64,000 nucleotides of DNA. Origin: Gordonia sp. SL306. GTDB lineage: Bacteria; Actinomycetota; Actinomycetes; Mycobacteriales; Mycobacteriaceae. A model generated the notes under the pieces. The model ran no database searches, had not been told where the DNA came from, and was given only the letters and a program-made list of their open reading frames with translations. Of this stretch, positions 25,343 through 34,238 are shown piece by piece; position 1 is the first letter of the stretch, and each line of letters begins with the position of its first letter. Both the position numbers and the translations under genes were made by a program. Location: positions 3,844,001 to 3,908,000 of the forward strand of contig NZ_CP113063.1 in NCBI RefSeq assembly GCF_026625785.1, in the 5' to 3' direction.

Positions 25343-26881
25343 TCAGCCCCGTCTGCTCAGGATCCGGCGGCGGCGCGGACGCCCGTGGTCGGGCAGCAGT
25401 CCGGCCTCGAGGTCGGTGAGCAGCGACGCGACGGTCTCTGCCGAGTCGGTCTTGTTGGTGCCGATGAACCCCGACGGCCCGCGTTTGATCCACCCGGTCA
25501 CATACATGCCGGGCACCGGCGCCCCGTCGTCGACGACGCGGCCGCCATCGTGCGGGATCACGCCACGGGCGTCGTCGAAGGGCAACCCCGGTACCGCGAC
25601 CCCGCGGTACCCGATGGAGGTGAGGACGAGGCCGGCGTCGATGGTCTCGGTCGTGCCGGTCGGCGTGATGGCCCCTGTGTCGTCGACGGTGTTGTGGGCG
25701 ACCACGACGCCGGCGGCCCGGCCGTCGGTATCCACCGCGACGCCAACCGGGGAGCGATGGAAGGAGAGCCTGATGCGACGCCCGCGGCGCGGTGTGCTCG
25801 CCGCGACCTCGGTCAACAGGTCGAGCTTGGCGCGAGTCGTCGCGTCGTCGGCCGCAGGAGCGGGCGCGTGTGCCAGGTCGTCGGGATCGACGACGACGTT
25901 CGCGCCGTGGTCGACGAGGCCGATCAGCTCGGGCAGGGTGAAGGCGGCGTGCGTCGGACCGCGGCGGCCCAGCACGACGACCTCGTCGATCGCCGACGAC
26001 CGCAGCGCCGACAGCGCGTGTCGGGAGATGGACGTGTCGGCAAGGGTTTCGGGATCCGCGGTGAGGATGCGGGCGACGTCGAGTGCCACGTTCCCGTTGC
26101 CGATCACGATGGCCCGGGAGGTGGCGAGATCGATGTCCAGGTGGTCGTGGTCCGGGTGATCGTTGTACCAACCGACCAGCGCGGTGGCGCTGTGCACGCC
26201 GGGTGCCGAGGCGTTGTCGATCGCGAGACGACGATCGGTCGGTGCGCCGCCTGCCCAGATGACCGCGGAGTGACGCTCCCGTAGATCGTCGAGGGTGAGA
26301 TCGCGCCCGATCGTGGTGCCGAGCCGGATGTCGCAACGCGGGTTGCCGGCGATGTCGTCGAACAGCCGCATCACCGACCGGGTGGACAGGTGGTCGGGCG
26401 CGACTCCGTAACGTGCGAGCCCGAACGGTCGGCGGAGCCGCTCGTACACGGTGACCGAGATCTGCGGTTGTCGCAGGAGTTCGTCTGCGGCGTACATGGC
26501 CGAGGGCCCGGATCCGACGATGGCCACCGACACCGGGGCGTCGACGGCGAGCTGATGCGGTTTGTCGATGGGGGCCAGCGGGAGTCGTCGTGCGGGGTCG
26601 ACCGGGAAACGTGTCGCGCCGTCGCCGGTCGGATCGAAATGTGCGGCGTTGACGTCGGTGAAACGTGCCTGCTCATCGGTGAGCCGATGGCCGGGCACGA
26701 TCGCGCCGACCGGGCACGCGCTCACACAGGCGCCACAGTCGACACAGGTCGACGGATCGATGTAGAGCATCTCGGAGGTGCCGAAACCGGGCTCCTCCGG
26801 AGTGGGGTGGATGCAGTTGACCGGGCACGCGTAGACGCACGAGGCGTCGCCGCAGCACGCCTGCGTGACTACATGGGGCAT
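25343..26881 (-). CDS. fprB: Ferredoxin-NADP reductase with fused ferredoxin domain (FprB type)
   Basis: 512 residues. The N-terminus is a two-cluster ferredoxin (CCGDASCVYACPVNC and CVDCGACVSACPVG), joined to an adrenodoxin-reductase-like flavoprotein: FAD site VAIVGSGPSAMYAADELL, NADP site VIGNGNVALDVARIL, and late GYRGVAVPGLPFDD and WIKRGPSGFIGTNKTDS. It passes electrons between NADPH and ferredoxin. It lies 28 nt after the AurF-type oxygenase gene on the same strand; the pair Rv0885-Rv0886 in M. tuberculosis has the same partners, so it probably supplies the oxygenase with electrons. Confidence 0.92.
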   Translation of the reverse strand: MPHVVTQACCGDASCVYACPVNCIHPTPEEPGFGTSEMLYIDPSTCVDCGACVSACPVGAIVPGHRLTDEQARFTDVNAAHFDPTGDGATRFPVDPARRLPLAPIDKPHQLAVDAPVSVAIVGSGPSAMYAADELLRQPQISVTVYERLRRPFGLARYGVAPDHLSTRSVMRLFDDIAGNPRCDIRLGTTIGRDLTLDDLRERHSAVIWAGGAPTDRRLAIDNASAPGVHSATALVGWYNDHPDHDHLDIDLATSRAIVIGNGNVALDVARILTADPETLADTSISRHALSALRSSAIDEVVVLGRRGPTHAAFTLPELIGLVDHGANVVVDPDDLAHAPAPAADDATTRAKLDLLTEVAASTPRRGRRIRLSFHRSPVGVAVDTDGRAAGVVVAHNTVDDTGAITPTGTTETIDAGLVLTSIGYRGVAVPGLPFDDARGVIPHDGGRVVDDGAPVPGMYVTGWIKRGPSGFIGTNKTDSAETVASLLTDLEAGLLPDHGRPRRRRILSRRG

Positions 26882-26909
26882 GTCGGATCCGTCTATGAGG
26901 GGGTGCGGC

Positions 26910-27926
26910 TCAGGCCGCGGTGTACGTCGGTTCGCTCCGGAACCGTGACGGCCGGCCGCCGATACCGAGGATCTTCCACAGCAGTCGCGACACCGGGTTC
27001 ATCAGGCCGCACTGGTCGCCGAGCATCCGCACGTCACCGAAGACATTGCGCAGGAACTTCTTCGACTCGTCGGATCGCCAGAAGATGTCGCGCATCACCT
27101 CGTCGGGCACATCGAACCGCTTCTGGAAGCTCTTCGGCGGCACGACGATCGCGCCGCACAGGATGCGCATGGTGAGAGGGAACATGAGCGAGAGCAGGAA
27201 GCGCTGGATACGGCCCTTCTGCGGGACGGTCTCCCGCAGGAGGTGATGCGCGAACGAGATGTGCCGGGCCTCCTCGGCCACGTGCAGCTGCATGACTGCG
27301 GCCATGGTGGGGTGCAGCGTGGCACGCGTCCGCAGGAAGTCCTTCTGGATGTGATCGATCGGCTCCTCGCCGCCGAGGACGCCGAAGAAGAAGATGGTCG
27401 GGAAGATCGTCGACGCGAGCGGGACCAGCGGTGAGATCAGCCGGTAGCCGATCTTGGCGCCCGGCACGTCCATTCCGGTGCGGTTCACGAACTCCTGGAA
27501 CATCAGGGTGTGATTGCACTCTTCTTTGGACTCGTGCGTCGTGTAGCGGAACTCCTTGGCCCCGTTGGGCAGTTTGAAGCTGTACTGCATCAGCCCGCGG
27601 ATGAGGATCGACTCGAACTGCAGGCCGACCTTGGCGACGTTGGCCTGCCGCCACATGCCGATCTCGATCTGCTTGTCGACGGGTAGCTGCTGGTACCAGG
27701 GGTGGCGGCCTACCGGGTCGACCTTGCTCGACAGTATCCAGCGGTGGTCGTCGGGAACGATCGCCATCTCGGGCGCATCCCAGTCGATGTCGATGTACGG
27801 GTCGAAGTTGCGGTGCACCGACGCGGCCGACAGGTCGTCGAGGACCTGGGTGTAGTTGTCGGCGTCGCTGGACTTGTCGTGCTCGGGGACGTACGACTGA
27901 CCCACGCGTTCGAGGGCGTTCGTCAT
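26910..27926 (-). CDS. AurF-family diiron oxygenase
   Basis: 338-residue non-haem diiron protein of the AurF/DUF3066 type, which oxidises amines or other substrates with O2. Iron-ligand motifs are visible: ESKEECNHTLMFQEF (E-x-x-H helix) and HVAEEARHISFAHHLL (EARHI). Hydrophobic stretches VPLASTIFPTIFFFGVLGG and LLSLMFPLTMRILCGAIVV may associate with membrane. It is the first gene of a two-gene unit with fprB. The true substrate is unknown. A possible operator lies upstream at 28011-28057. Confidence 0.87.
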   Translation of the reverse strand: MTNALERVGQSYVPEHDKSSDADNYTQVLDDLSAASVHRNFDPYIDIDWDAPEMAIVPDDHRWILSSKVDPVGRHPWYQQLPVDKQIEIGMWRQANVAKVGLQFESILIRGLMQYSFKLPNGAKEFRYTTHESKEECNHTLMFQEFVNRTGMDVPGAKIGYRLISPLVPLASTIFPTIFFFGVLGGEEPIDHIQKDFLRTRATLHPTMAAVMQLHVAEEARHISFAHHLLRETVPQKGRIQRFLLSLMFPLTMRILCGAIVVPPKSFQKRFDVPDEVMRDIFWRSDESKKFLRNVFGDVRMLGDQCGLMNPVSRLLWKILGIGGRPSRFRSEPTYTAA

Positions 27927-28010
27927 GGCTGACCCTTCTCGTCGTCGGAGATGGTCCGGGCGATACCGGACGGCTCACCGGATGGATCCGGTACCGCCGT
28001 GTTGATGAAC

Positions 28011-28057
28011 CGAACGTAATTGGACGTTCGATCATTTGTCAACATTCAATGTCACAA
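28011..28057. promoter_or_regulatory. Inverted repeats upstream of the AurF gene, possible operator
   Basis: CGAACG-N8-CGTTCG at 28011-28030 is followed by ACATT-C-AATGT near 28042-28052, within a locally AT-rich stretch about 85-130 nt from the AurF start. TetR-type operators look like this, but no regulator gene is adjacent. The symmetry is seen; function is inferred. Confidence 0.35.
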
Positions 28058-28114
28058 TCCAGGATGGCACGGCGTGCCGGGCCCGAGGCCGGACGTGTGC
28101 GTCAGGATGGTCAG

Positions 28115-29914
28115 GTGCAGCAGATCCTCCTCGTGGTCATCGCGGTGCTCGGAATCGCGGCCGCTCAGGTCATCGGCCCACGCATCCGTGTGGCGCCACC
28201 GTTGTTGCTGGTCGTGGTGGGTGTGGTGGTGGGGGTGATGCCGTTCGTCCCGGCCGTCGACGTCGATCCCGAGTGGATTCTGATCGGGGTGTTGCCGCCC
28301 CTGCTCTACTCGGCCGCAGTGTCCATGCCGACGATGGACTTCCGCCGGGACTTCGGCGCGATCAGCGCGTTGTCGGTGGTGTTGGTACTGGTCAGTGCGG
28401 TCCTGCTGGGCTTCTTCTTTGTCTGGGTGATCCCCGGCCTCGGCCTGGCGACCGGCATCGCACTCGGTGCGATCGTGAGTCCTACGGACGCGGTCGCGAC
28501 GTCGATCGCCAAACGTCTGGGCGTGCCCCATCGGGTGACTGCGGTGCTGGAGGGCGAGAGCATGCTCAACGACGCCACGTCGCTGGTGCTGTTGCGGTCG
28601 GCCATCGCGGCGATCGCGGCGAGCATCTCGTTCGGGCAGGTCGCCCTGGAGTTCGTGTTCGCGGTTGTTGTCGCCGTCCTCATCGGGACGGTCGTGGGAT
28701 GGCTCAATCTCGCCGTGCGGGCCCGGGTGCCCGACGCCACCGTGAACACCGCGATCTCGTTCACCGTGCCCTACCTGGCATACATCCCGGCCGAAGAACT
28801 CGGCGCCTCGGGACTGGTGGCTGCGGTGACCGCCGGGCTGATCACCGGTGCCGGGGCCGCGCGGTTCCTGACGCCGCAGCATCGATTATCCGACACGCAG
28901 AACTGGCGCACCGTCGAGCTGATCGTCGAGGGCGGGGTGTTCCTGCTGATGGGGCTGGAACTGTGGGGTCTGGTGGTCGATGTCCACGACGACCACGACG
29001 GGGTCGACACGGCGGTCTGGATCGGGTTCGCCGCCCTGGCGCTCGCGGTGGTGATCCGGGCGCTCTACGTGGTGCCGCTCGTCCTCTGGCTCGATCGTGC
29101 CGCCCAGCGCGGGACCGAGATGCGACCGATGCTCGCAGACATCAACGCGACCATGGTCGAACGTCAACAAGAGGGCCCCGACCGGCCGATACGTCGCACG
29201 CGCGAGGCGCGCAGTGCGATCCGGCGTGAGTGGCGGCGTCTGCGTCGTCGGATGGAACCCCGGCGGTGGTCCGATTCCGAGGAGCTGCCCCCGACGTCGC
29301 CGGAGACGGCGCGGCTCGTCAGTTCGCGACTCACCCGCCAGATCGCCGACATTGACTATTACCGCTCCGCGCCACTGGGGCCGAAGGAGGCGACCATCGT
29401 CGTCTGGGGCGGGTTACGCGGCGTGGTGACCCTCGCCGCCGCCCAGACCCTTCCGGACGATGTCGAGTCGCGGTCGCTGCTCGTCCTCATCGCCTTCGTG
29501 GTCGCCGCGGCGTCGCTGCTGTGTCAGGGCGGCACCCTCGCCTGGCTGATCCGCGCATTGAAGGTGACCGAAGACGCCGACGGTCGCGCCGCCGAACACC
29601 ATCGGCTCCGTGCCGAGCTGACCGCCACGTCGCGGAAGGTGATCTCCGAGTCCGAGTTGGTCGCGCGGTATCCGGTGCTGCGCAAGCGATTTGCCACGAT
29701 CGCCAAGACCGCAGACACCGAGGAGGGCATCATCGAGGCGAACATGAAGGTTCGCGCGGCCTACGAACAGATCCGTCGCGACCTGGTCGCAGCGCAGCGA
29801 GAGGTCCTGCTCCAGATGCGAGACGAGGGCACTTTTCATTCGGCACTGCTCGAGCAGGAACTCAGGCAGCTCGACGCCGAGGAGATCAGCCTGGACCTGC
29901 GGGCTGAGGACTGA
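28115..29914 (+). CDS. CPA1-family Na+(K+)/H+ antiporter
   Basis: 599 residues: about 12 membrane helices (residues 1-350, then the last helices after about 430) and a C-terminal cytoplasmic helical tail. CPA1 landmarks: IGVLPPLLYSAAV, GAIVSPTDAVATSIA, the ion-site region EGESMLNDATSLVL with Asn-Asp, and GGLRGVVTLAAAQTLP. A charged Arg-rich cytoplasmic loop (RRTREARSAIRREWRRLRRR) separates two membrane parts. GTG at 28115 (AGGATGG just upstream) is preferred because the hydrophobic N-terminus QQILLVVIAV begins there; ATGs at 28049 and 28064 are alternatives. Confidence 0.88.
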   Translation: MQQILLVVIAVLGIAAAQVIGPRIRVAPPLLLVVVGVVVGVMPFVPAVDVDPEWILIGVLPPLLYSAAVSMPTMDFRRDFGAISALSVVLVLVSAVLLGFFFVWVIPGLGLATGIALGAIVSPTDAVATSIAKRLGVPHRVTAVLEGESMLNDATSLVLLRSAIAAIAASISFGQVALEFVFAVVVAVLIGTVVGWLNLAVRARVPDATVNTAISFTVPYLAYIPAEELGASGLVAAVTAGLITGAGAARFLTPQHRLSDTQNWRTVELIVEGGVFLLMGLELWGLVVDVHDDHDGVDTAVWIGFAALALAVVIRALYVVPLVLWLDRAAQRGTEMRPMLADINATMVERQQEGPDRPIRRTREARSAIRREWRRLRRRMEPRRWSDSEELPPTSPETARLVSSRLTRQIADIDYYRSAPLGPKEATIVVWGGLRGVVTLAAAQTLPDDVESRSLLVLIAFVVAAASLLCQGGTLAWLIRALKVTEDADGRAAEHHRLRAELTATSRKVISESELVARYPVLRKRFATIAKTADTEEGIIEANMKVRAAYEQIRRDLVAAQREVLLQMRDEGTFHSALLEQELRQLDAEEISLDLRAED

Positions 29915-29925
29915 TCACCGCCGGG

Positions 29926-30189
29926 TCATGGACGGGAGTGGTAGGGCAGCAACGCCATCTCGCGGGCGTTGCGGATAGCTGTCGCCACCTGCCTCTGTTC
30001 CTGGGGCGTCAATCCGCTGACGCGGCGACCGCGGATGCGGCCCTTGTCCGACAGGAACTGCCGTAGCAGAGCGGTGTCCTTGTAGTCGACGGGGTTTCGC
30101 CCGTCCACGTGGACGCCGGAGGTGGACAACAGATTCCGCACCCGCTTGGTCGAGTGGGCATCGGAGTGTCGGGATGTCTTGCGGGACAA
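29926..30189 (-). CDS. rpsR2: Zinc-independent 30S ribosomal protein S18
   Basis: 87-residue S18 paralogue lacking the Cys ligands of the zinc-binding form; core [20 protein letters not shown] and [40 protein letters not shown] start at 30189 with AGGAG 8 nt upstream. Last gene of the L28-L33-S14-S18 unit, 36 nt after rpsN2. In mycobacteria the same four-gene set is repressed by Zur and replaces the zinc-containing proteins under zinc limitation. Confidence 0.95.
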   Translation of the reverse strand: MSRKTSRHSDAHSTKRVRNLLSTSGVHVDGRNPVDYKDTALLRQFLSDKGRIRGRRVSGLTPQEQRQVATAIRNAREMALLPYHSRP

Positions 30190-30225
30190 GGTATCGCTCC
30201 TGGTCTCGAGGTGTGGTCGGGTCGG

Positions 30226-30531
30226 TCACCAGCTGGATTTGTGAATCCCCGGGAGTTTGCCGCGATGGGCGAGTTCGCGGAATCGGACTCGCGACAGCCC
30301 GGCCTTTCGGATGTGGCCGCGGGGTCGTCCGTCGACGACGTCGCGGTTGCGGAGTCGGGTGGGACTCGCGTCCCGTGGCAGATGTCGGAGCTGCCTCTGG
30401 GCGTCGAGCCGTTGCTGGGTCGTGGACGTTGGTGCGGCGATGACGCGCTTGAGTTTCGCGCGGCTGTCGGCGTACCTGGCCACCACCGCCCGCCGCTGCT
30501 CGTTGCGGATGATCTTCGACTTCTTGGCCAT
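30226..30531 (-). CDS. rpsN2: Zinc-independent 30S ribosomal protein S14
   Basis: 101-residue long-form S14 without the CxxC pairs of the 61-residue zinc form: [40 protein letters not shown], and the conserved end [20 protein letters not shown]. Its ATG overlaps the stop of the preceding L33 reading frame by one base (TGATG), which implies translational coupling. Because L33 carries an early stop, that coupling may be weakened here. Confidence 0.95.
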   Translation of the reverse strand: MAKKSKIIRNEQRRAVVARYADSRAKLKRVIAAPTSTTQQRLDAQRQLRHLPRDASPTRLRNRDVVDGRPRGHIRKAGLSRVRFRELAHRGKLPGIHKSSW

Positions 30532-30695
30532 CAACGGTCCTCTCGGAACTCGACGTGTCGGGCGGCGACGGGATCATATTTGCGCAGGACCATGCGATCG
30601 GGATCGTTGCGACGGTTCTTGCGGGTCACTTATGTGTAGCCGGTGCCGGCCGTTGACCTGAGTTTGACGATGGGTCGGATCTCGTTGTGGGCCAT
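30531..30695 (-). pseudogene. rpmG: Zinc-independent 50S ribosomal protein L33, interrupted by a nonsense codon
   Basis: The 54-codon frame encodes a zinc-free L33: [20 protein letters not shown], then T, a TAA stop at codon 22 (30632-30630), then [20 protein letters not shown] and a normal end at 30531. The family has Tyr at the stopped position (TGYTYVTRKN), so one base change (TAC or TAT to TAA) explains it. The next codon is GTG, so reinitiation could make the C-terminal 32 residues. ATG at 30695 overlaps the L28 stop (TGATG). Either a real loss or a sequencing error. Confidence 0.85.
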
Positions 30696-30931
30696 CAGAT
30701 CTTCTCGCCGCGGGCACGGATGGTCGCGAGGACGGATTCGATGCCGTGCTTGTCGACGGTGGCGATTCCCTTGGTGCTCACCCGCAGCGTGACGTATCGG
30801 CCCTCGCCGGGCACGTAGTAGCGGCGGCGCTGGATGTTGGGGTTCCAGCGCCGCGATGTCCTTCGGTGGGAATGGGATACGCGTTTGCCGAAGCCTGGCG
30901 CGCGCCCGGTGACCTGACAGCGTCGGGACAT
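30695..30931 (-). CDS. rpmB2: Zinc-independent 50S ribosomal protein L28
   Basis: 78-residue L28 of the zinc-free type: [40 protein letters not shown] and the end [16 protein letters not shown]. It retains only one Cys, not the zinc-ligand set of the other form. First gene of the alternative ribosomal protein operon; a Zur-like site ends about 20 nt before its start. Confidence 0.95.
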   Translation of the reverse strand: MSRRCQVTGRAPGFGKRVSHSHRRTSRRWNPNIQRRRYYVPGEGRYVTLRVSTKGIATVDKHGIESVLATIRARGEKI

Positions 30932-30952
30932 GGTGTCACCTTCCTTGCGTAT

Positions 30953-30972
30953 TGAAAATGATTGGCATTAGT
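30953..30972. promoter_or_regulatory. Zur-like site before the alternative ribosomal protein operon
   Basis: TGAAAATGATTGGCATTAG contains the Fur/Zur half-site arrangement AATG-N5-CATT (30957-30969), close to the actinobacterial Zur consensus TGAAAATGATTTTCA. It lies about 22 nt from the rpmB2 start. Zur control of this gene set is established in mycobacteria; binding here is inferred. Confidence 0.75.
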
Positions 30973-31005
30973 GCTGGCGCAACGGTACCGTCAGGCCTAC
31001 GTAAA

Positions 31006-31020
31006 TGGCAATTGTTTCCA
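31006..31020. promoter_or_regulatory. Second Zur-like palindrome before the CobW-like gene
   Basis: TGGCAATTGTTTCCA is an imperfect 15-bp palindrome (10 of 15 positions symmetric) 15 nt before the GTG of the CobW-like gene. With the site at 30953 it would let Zur silence both divergent units. A perfect palindrome ACGGTACCGT (30982-30991) lies between the two. Confidence 0.55.
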
Positions 31021-31034
31021 ATAGGGAGGTGCTT

Positions 31035-32408
31035 GTGGCAGACGAAGGAGTGATCTCGACGTCGATGAACGGTGCCGGGAGGGACCACCGCATGCCGATC
31101 GTCCTGGTGACCGGACTGGATTCGGCTGCGGTCGCCAGGGTCGGCGAAGCGCTGGTCGGCACCGATGTCGCGAGCGGGACCGTGCTGGTTCATCACGACC
31201 TCGGGCGGGTCGGCGAGGGGCGGGTGGCGCGGCGGATGGCGTGGGTGGATGCCGGTGGATGTCGGCACGATCGGGATGCGGAGATCGAGCTGGCCCACGG
31301 GTGTGTGTCCTGCACGCTGCGCGAGGATCTGCTGCCGCTGCTGCGGCGGCTCCATCGGAGATCTGACGTGAGGCGCATCGTCGTCGTGCTCGATCCGATC
31401 ATGGAACCCGAACGGATCTGTTGGGCGATCGAGCATGTGGTGATCGCGCAGATGCCCGGATTCGTCGACGGGCCTGCCGGACGCGACGTGCGTGTGGAGG
31501 CGACCATCGCCTGTGTTGCCGAAGACGAGTGGCTCGAGGCCGCGACCGGCGATCTGGCGCTTGCCGAGGCGGGATTTGTCGCCGTCACCGACGATGAGCG
31601 GACCCTGGCGCAGGTGGCTGTCGGTCAGGTGGCTTTCGCCGACGCGCTCGTCGTCACGGGATGCGACCCCGCGATGCGAGACGCGTGGGAATCCGCTCGG
31701 TTGGCGGCGGTCTGCAAACGACTCGCACCCGGGGCCCCGATCATGATGGAACTCCCACAACGCCCGGTCACCGGGACCCTCGCGGAGGCGCTGCTCGCCG
31801 CGGTGGGGCCGCGGTCACGCCGCGGGCGCCTCGACGGGCCGCACGATCCGCTGCTCCGCGACCAGCCCGCGCTCTCGGCCGACTGCGGGGTGTCGTGGGT
31901 GGAGTTCCATGCCGACCGGCCCCTGCACCCGGGTCGCCTACACGAGGCGATCGACGTGCTGCTCGACGGCGTCGTCTGTGCGCGCGGTCGACTCTGGCTG
32001 GCAACCCGGCCCGACGAGGCGCTGTGGCTCGAATCGGCCGGCGGCGGACTACGGGTGGCGCCCGGGGGACGTTGGCTCGCGGCGATGGACGAGGAGGAGG
32101 TCGGCCGGGTGGACCCCGAGCGGCGCGCGATGGGTGCACTGCGCTGGGACGAGCGATTCGGCGACCGCCACACCTCGATGGTTGTGCTCGTTCATCGGGC
32201 AGACGCCGTCGACCTCCAGGAAGCGCTTCGAGCTGCCTGTCTGAACGAGGTCGAGTTCACTGCCGGGGAAGAGTTCTGGTCGACCTTCGACGATCCGTTC
32301 GGACAGATGCACGCCGACCCCTGCGACGATCTGGAACCGCCCGCCACGCCCGCTGTCGATGCGATCCGGAATGTCGAGGGTCCGCACAACCGAGAGGACC
32401 GATCATGA
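31035..32408 (+). CDS. CobW/COG0523-like protein of the Rv0106 type, P-loop lost
   Basis: 457-residue member of the metal-handling G3E/COG0523 group, likely induced by zinc starvation. The CobW C-terminal domain is clear ([20 protein letters not shown] ... [20 protein letters not shown] ... [12 protein letters not shown]), and the internal metal motif region reads [16 protein letters not shown], with Cys-Val-Ser-Cys in place of CxCC. The Walker A loop is degenerate: [15 protein letters not shown] lacks GxxGxGKT, so nucleotide binding is doubtful; the same appears true of Rv0106. GTG at 31035 follows GGGAGG by 5 nt. Its stop overlaps rpmE2 (ATGA). Confidence 0.85.
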   Translation: MADEGVISTSMNGAGRDHRMPIVLVTGLDSAAVARVGEALVGTDVASGTVLVHHDLGRVGEGRVARRMAWVDAGGCRHDRDAEIELAHGCVSCTLREDLLPLLRRLHRRSDVRRIVVVLDPIMEPERICWAIEHVVIAQMPGFVDGPAGRDVRVEATIACVAEDEWLEAATGDLALAEAGFVAVTDDERTLAQVAVGQVAFADALVVTGCDPAMRDAWESARLAAVCKRLAPGAPIMMELPQRPVTGTLAEALLAAVGPRSRRGRLDGPHDPLLRDQPALSADCGVSWVEFHADRPLHPGRLHEAIDVLLDGVVCARGRLWLATRPDEALWLESAGGGLRVAPGGRWLAAMDEEEVGRVDPERRAMGALRWDERFGDRHTSMVVLVHRADAVDLQEALRAACLNEVEFTAGEEFWSTFDDPFGQMHADPCDDLEPPATPAVDAIRNVEGPHNREDRS

Positions 32409-32656
32409 AGCGTGACATCCATCCCGACTACCACCCCGTCGTGATCCGGGACGCGTCGACCGGTCGTCAATTCCTGACTCGATCGACCGCGACCTCCACT
32501 GATCGCGTCGAATGGACCGACGGGGCGGTCTATCCGCGGATCACGCTCGACGTGACCAGTGCGTCGCACCCGTTCTACACCGGCGTCGCGCGGATCCGTG
32601 ACGTCGAAGGACGCGTCGAGCGGTTCCGTCGGCGTTACCCGCACCTCGGTCGCTGA
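32405..32656 (+). CDS. rpmE2: Zinc-independent 50S ribosomal protein L31 (type B)
   Basis: 83-residue L31[30 protein letters not shown] and HPFYTG near the end, without the CxxC zinc ligands of type A. Its ATG overlaps the CobW-like stop (ATGA at 32405-32408), so it is co-translated and should share Zur control. Confidence 0.95.
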   Translation: MKRDIHPDYHPVVIRDASTGRQFLTRSTATSTDRVEWTDGAVYPRITLDVTSASHPFYTGVARIRDVEGRVERFRRRYPHLGR

Positions 32657-32767
32657 ACTACCGAATTTCGTCTGCAGACCGTAAGGTGCACAACCGGTTT
32701 CGTACGTGTGCCCTCGATCGGGCGCAGCTTCTCGTCGACCGTGCGCACTCGGTTGAGCGCGTGCACG

Positions 32768-32860
32768 TTCGGCGAATTTCTGTGCCCGTTCGGCGAGGAT
32801 CTGTACCCACTCGACGTGGATCTGTACCCGCTCGGCGCGGAACTGCGCACGATCGGCGAG
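32768..32860. repeat. 21-bp-period repeat tract (copy 1)
   Basis: Four full units of exactly 21 bp start at 32768, 32789, 32810 and 32831, with a partial fifth at 32852. Consensus core TCGGCGAGGAWCTGTRCCC. More degenerate units may extend left to about 32705. The tract fills the gap between the convergent genes rpmE2 and 32892-33200. Four further tracts of the same period occur at 55286, 58425, 59451 and 60800. Confidence 0.85.
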
Positions 32861-32891
32861 AAGCGCGAGACTGGGCCCGGTCGGCAGGGGC

Positions 32892-33200
32892 TCAGGACAT
32901 CAGTGCCGGAGCGGTGTTGAAGAGGAAGACGATGAACACGGCCAGCAGAAGCCACGAGGCGCCCTGCCAGGTCTGCCATTTCCCACCGGCCCGCCAGTTC
33001 CGGTAGGTGCGCCACAGCGCGGCGAGTGCACCGATCAGCACGATGATCGGTGCCGCGACGATCAGCGCGGTCCGCACCCCGTCGTCAGAAGCCCAGGCCA
33101 CCAGGAGTGCCAAGAGCCCGAAAGCGATTGTGACACCTGCATGTACCGCAGCCTGGCGGAGTTCGTCGCCGGTGGACGCCGGCCTGTGGGTCTCGTTCAT
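32892..33200 (-). CDS. Small membrane protein, function unknown
   Basis: 102 residues with three predicted membrane helices: GVTIAFGLLALLVAWAS, ALIVAAPIIVLIGALAALW and ASWLLLAVFIVFLFNTAPAL. A Trp/Arg-rich loop (RTYRNWRAGGKWQTWQG) lies between the second and third. ATG at 33200. No family recognised; convergent with the repeat tract and rpmE2, and divergent from the stress protein gene. Confidence 0.65.
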   Translation of the reverse strand: MNETHRPASTGDELRQAAVHAGVTIAFGLLALLVAWASDDGVRTALIVAAPIIVLIGALAALWRTYRNWRAGGKWQTWQGASWLLLAVFIVFLFNTAPALMS

Positions 33201-33361
33201 GTCTGCTTTGCGTTCGATGTCGGTTCACCTCTTCTCCACCATACCCTGCATCGAAAAGTGCTGTGACCGGGACTTTTTGCTCATTGCCGCGGAGCTTGGC
33301 GGCAGGCAGGATGGGAGATGACGGCCACACGGGGTGACCAAGTGAGGAGATGGGACCGGAG

Positions 33362-34222
33362 ATGAACGCGATACTCGTCGGTGTTGATGGATCGGATGCG
33401 TCGAATCGGGCGGTGCGGTGGGCGGCCACGGCGGCTGCGGCCGAGGAGGTCGACCTGAAGCTGGTAGGCGTCTACGACATCAGTACCAGTAATTACGCAC
33501 CGGGACTGATCATCCCGCAGGACGTGGTGGACGCGATCAAGCAGGACGCCGCCGATGCCGTGCGCGACGCCGCGGCTCTGGCCAAGGAGGTGGCTCCGGG
33601 CGTTGCGCCGCAGACCTCGTTGGTCGAGGGCGACGCGGCGCGGGCCCTGCTCGAGCTGGGCAAGGACGCCGGGACGATCGTCCTCGGGACGCGGGGCCTC
33701 GGATCGATCAAGGGACTGTTCCTCGGATCGGTGAGCACCACGGTCGCGGCGCATTTCCACGGTCGCGTGGTGGTGGTGGCCGGACCGGGCGGCAACGGCC
33801 CGGTGGTGGTCGGCATCGACGATTCGCCCGTGAGTGACGCCGCGGTGGGCGAGGCGTTCCGTCAGGCGGCAGTGCGCAAGGCGAAGCTGGTCGCGGTACA
33901 CACCTGGACGCCGCTCGACGTCGACGCCCTGCACGGATACGGCATCGAGCCCGACGAGGTCGCCCGGATGTCGCAGGAGGCCGTCGAGGCCGTCGCGGAG
34001 CGACTGGCCGGCTACAGCTCCGAGTATCCCGACGTGGTGGTCGAGCGGGTCGTGATCCCCGAGGAGCCCGCGAAGGCTGTCCTCGATGCGGCCGGCGAAG
34101 ACGCGCAGCTGATCGTGGTGGGCAGCCGCGGTCGCGGTGGGTTCAAAGGTCTGCTGCTCGGCTCGACCAGCCAGAAGATCCTGCACCAGGCCGAGAGCCC
34201 GGTGATGGTGGTCCGCAGCTAG
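33362..34222 (+). CDS. Tandem universal stress protein (UspA family)
   Basis: 286 residues made of two UspA domains (about 1-140 and 148-286). The ATP-binding signature G-2x-G-9x-G-(S/T) is present in both: GTRGLGSIKGLFLGSVS and GSRGRGGFKGLLLGSTSQ. Each domain opens with a DGS-type strand (VGVDGSDASNRAVRWA; VGIDDSPVSDAAVGEA). Mycobacterial two-domain Usps are linked to hypoxia and dormancy responses, but no DosR-type site is evident. ATG at 33362 with GGAG a few bases upstream. Confidence 0.92.
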   Translation: MNAILVGVDGSDASNRAVRWAATAAAAEEVDLKLVGVYDISTSNYAPGLIIPQDVVDAIKQDAADAVRDAAALAKEVAPGVAPQTSLVEGDAARALLELGKDAGTIVLGTRGLGSIKGLFLGSVSTTVAAHFHGRVVVVAGPGGNGPVVVGIDDSPVSDAAVGEAFRQAAVRKAKLVAVHTWTPLDVDALHGYGIEPDEVARMSQEAVEAVAERLAGYSSEYPDVVVERVVIPEEPAKAVLDAAGEDAQLIVVGSRGRGGFKGLLLGSTSQKILHQAESPVMVVRS

Positions 34223-34238
34223 ACCCGAGCGTGGGCGA

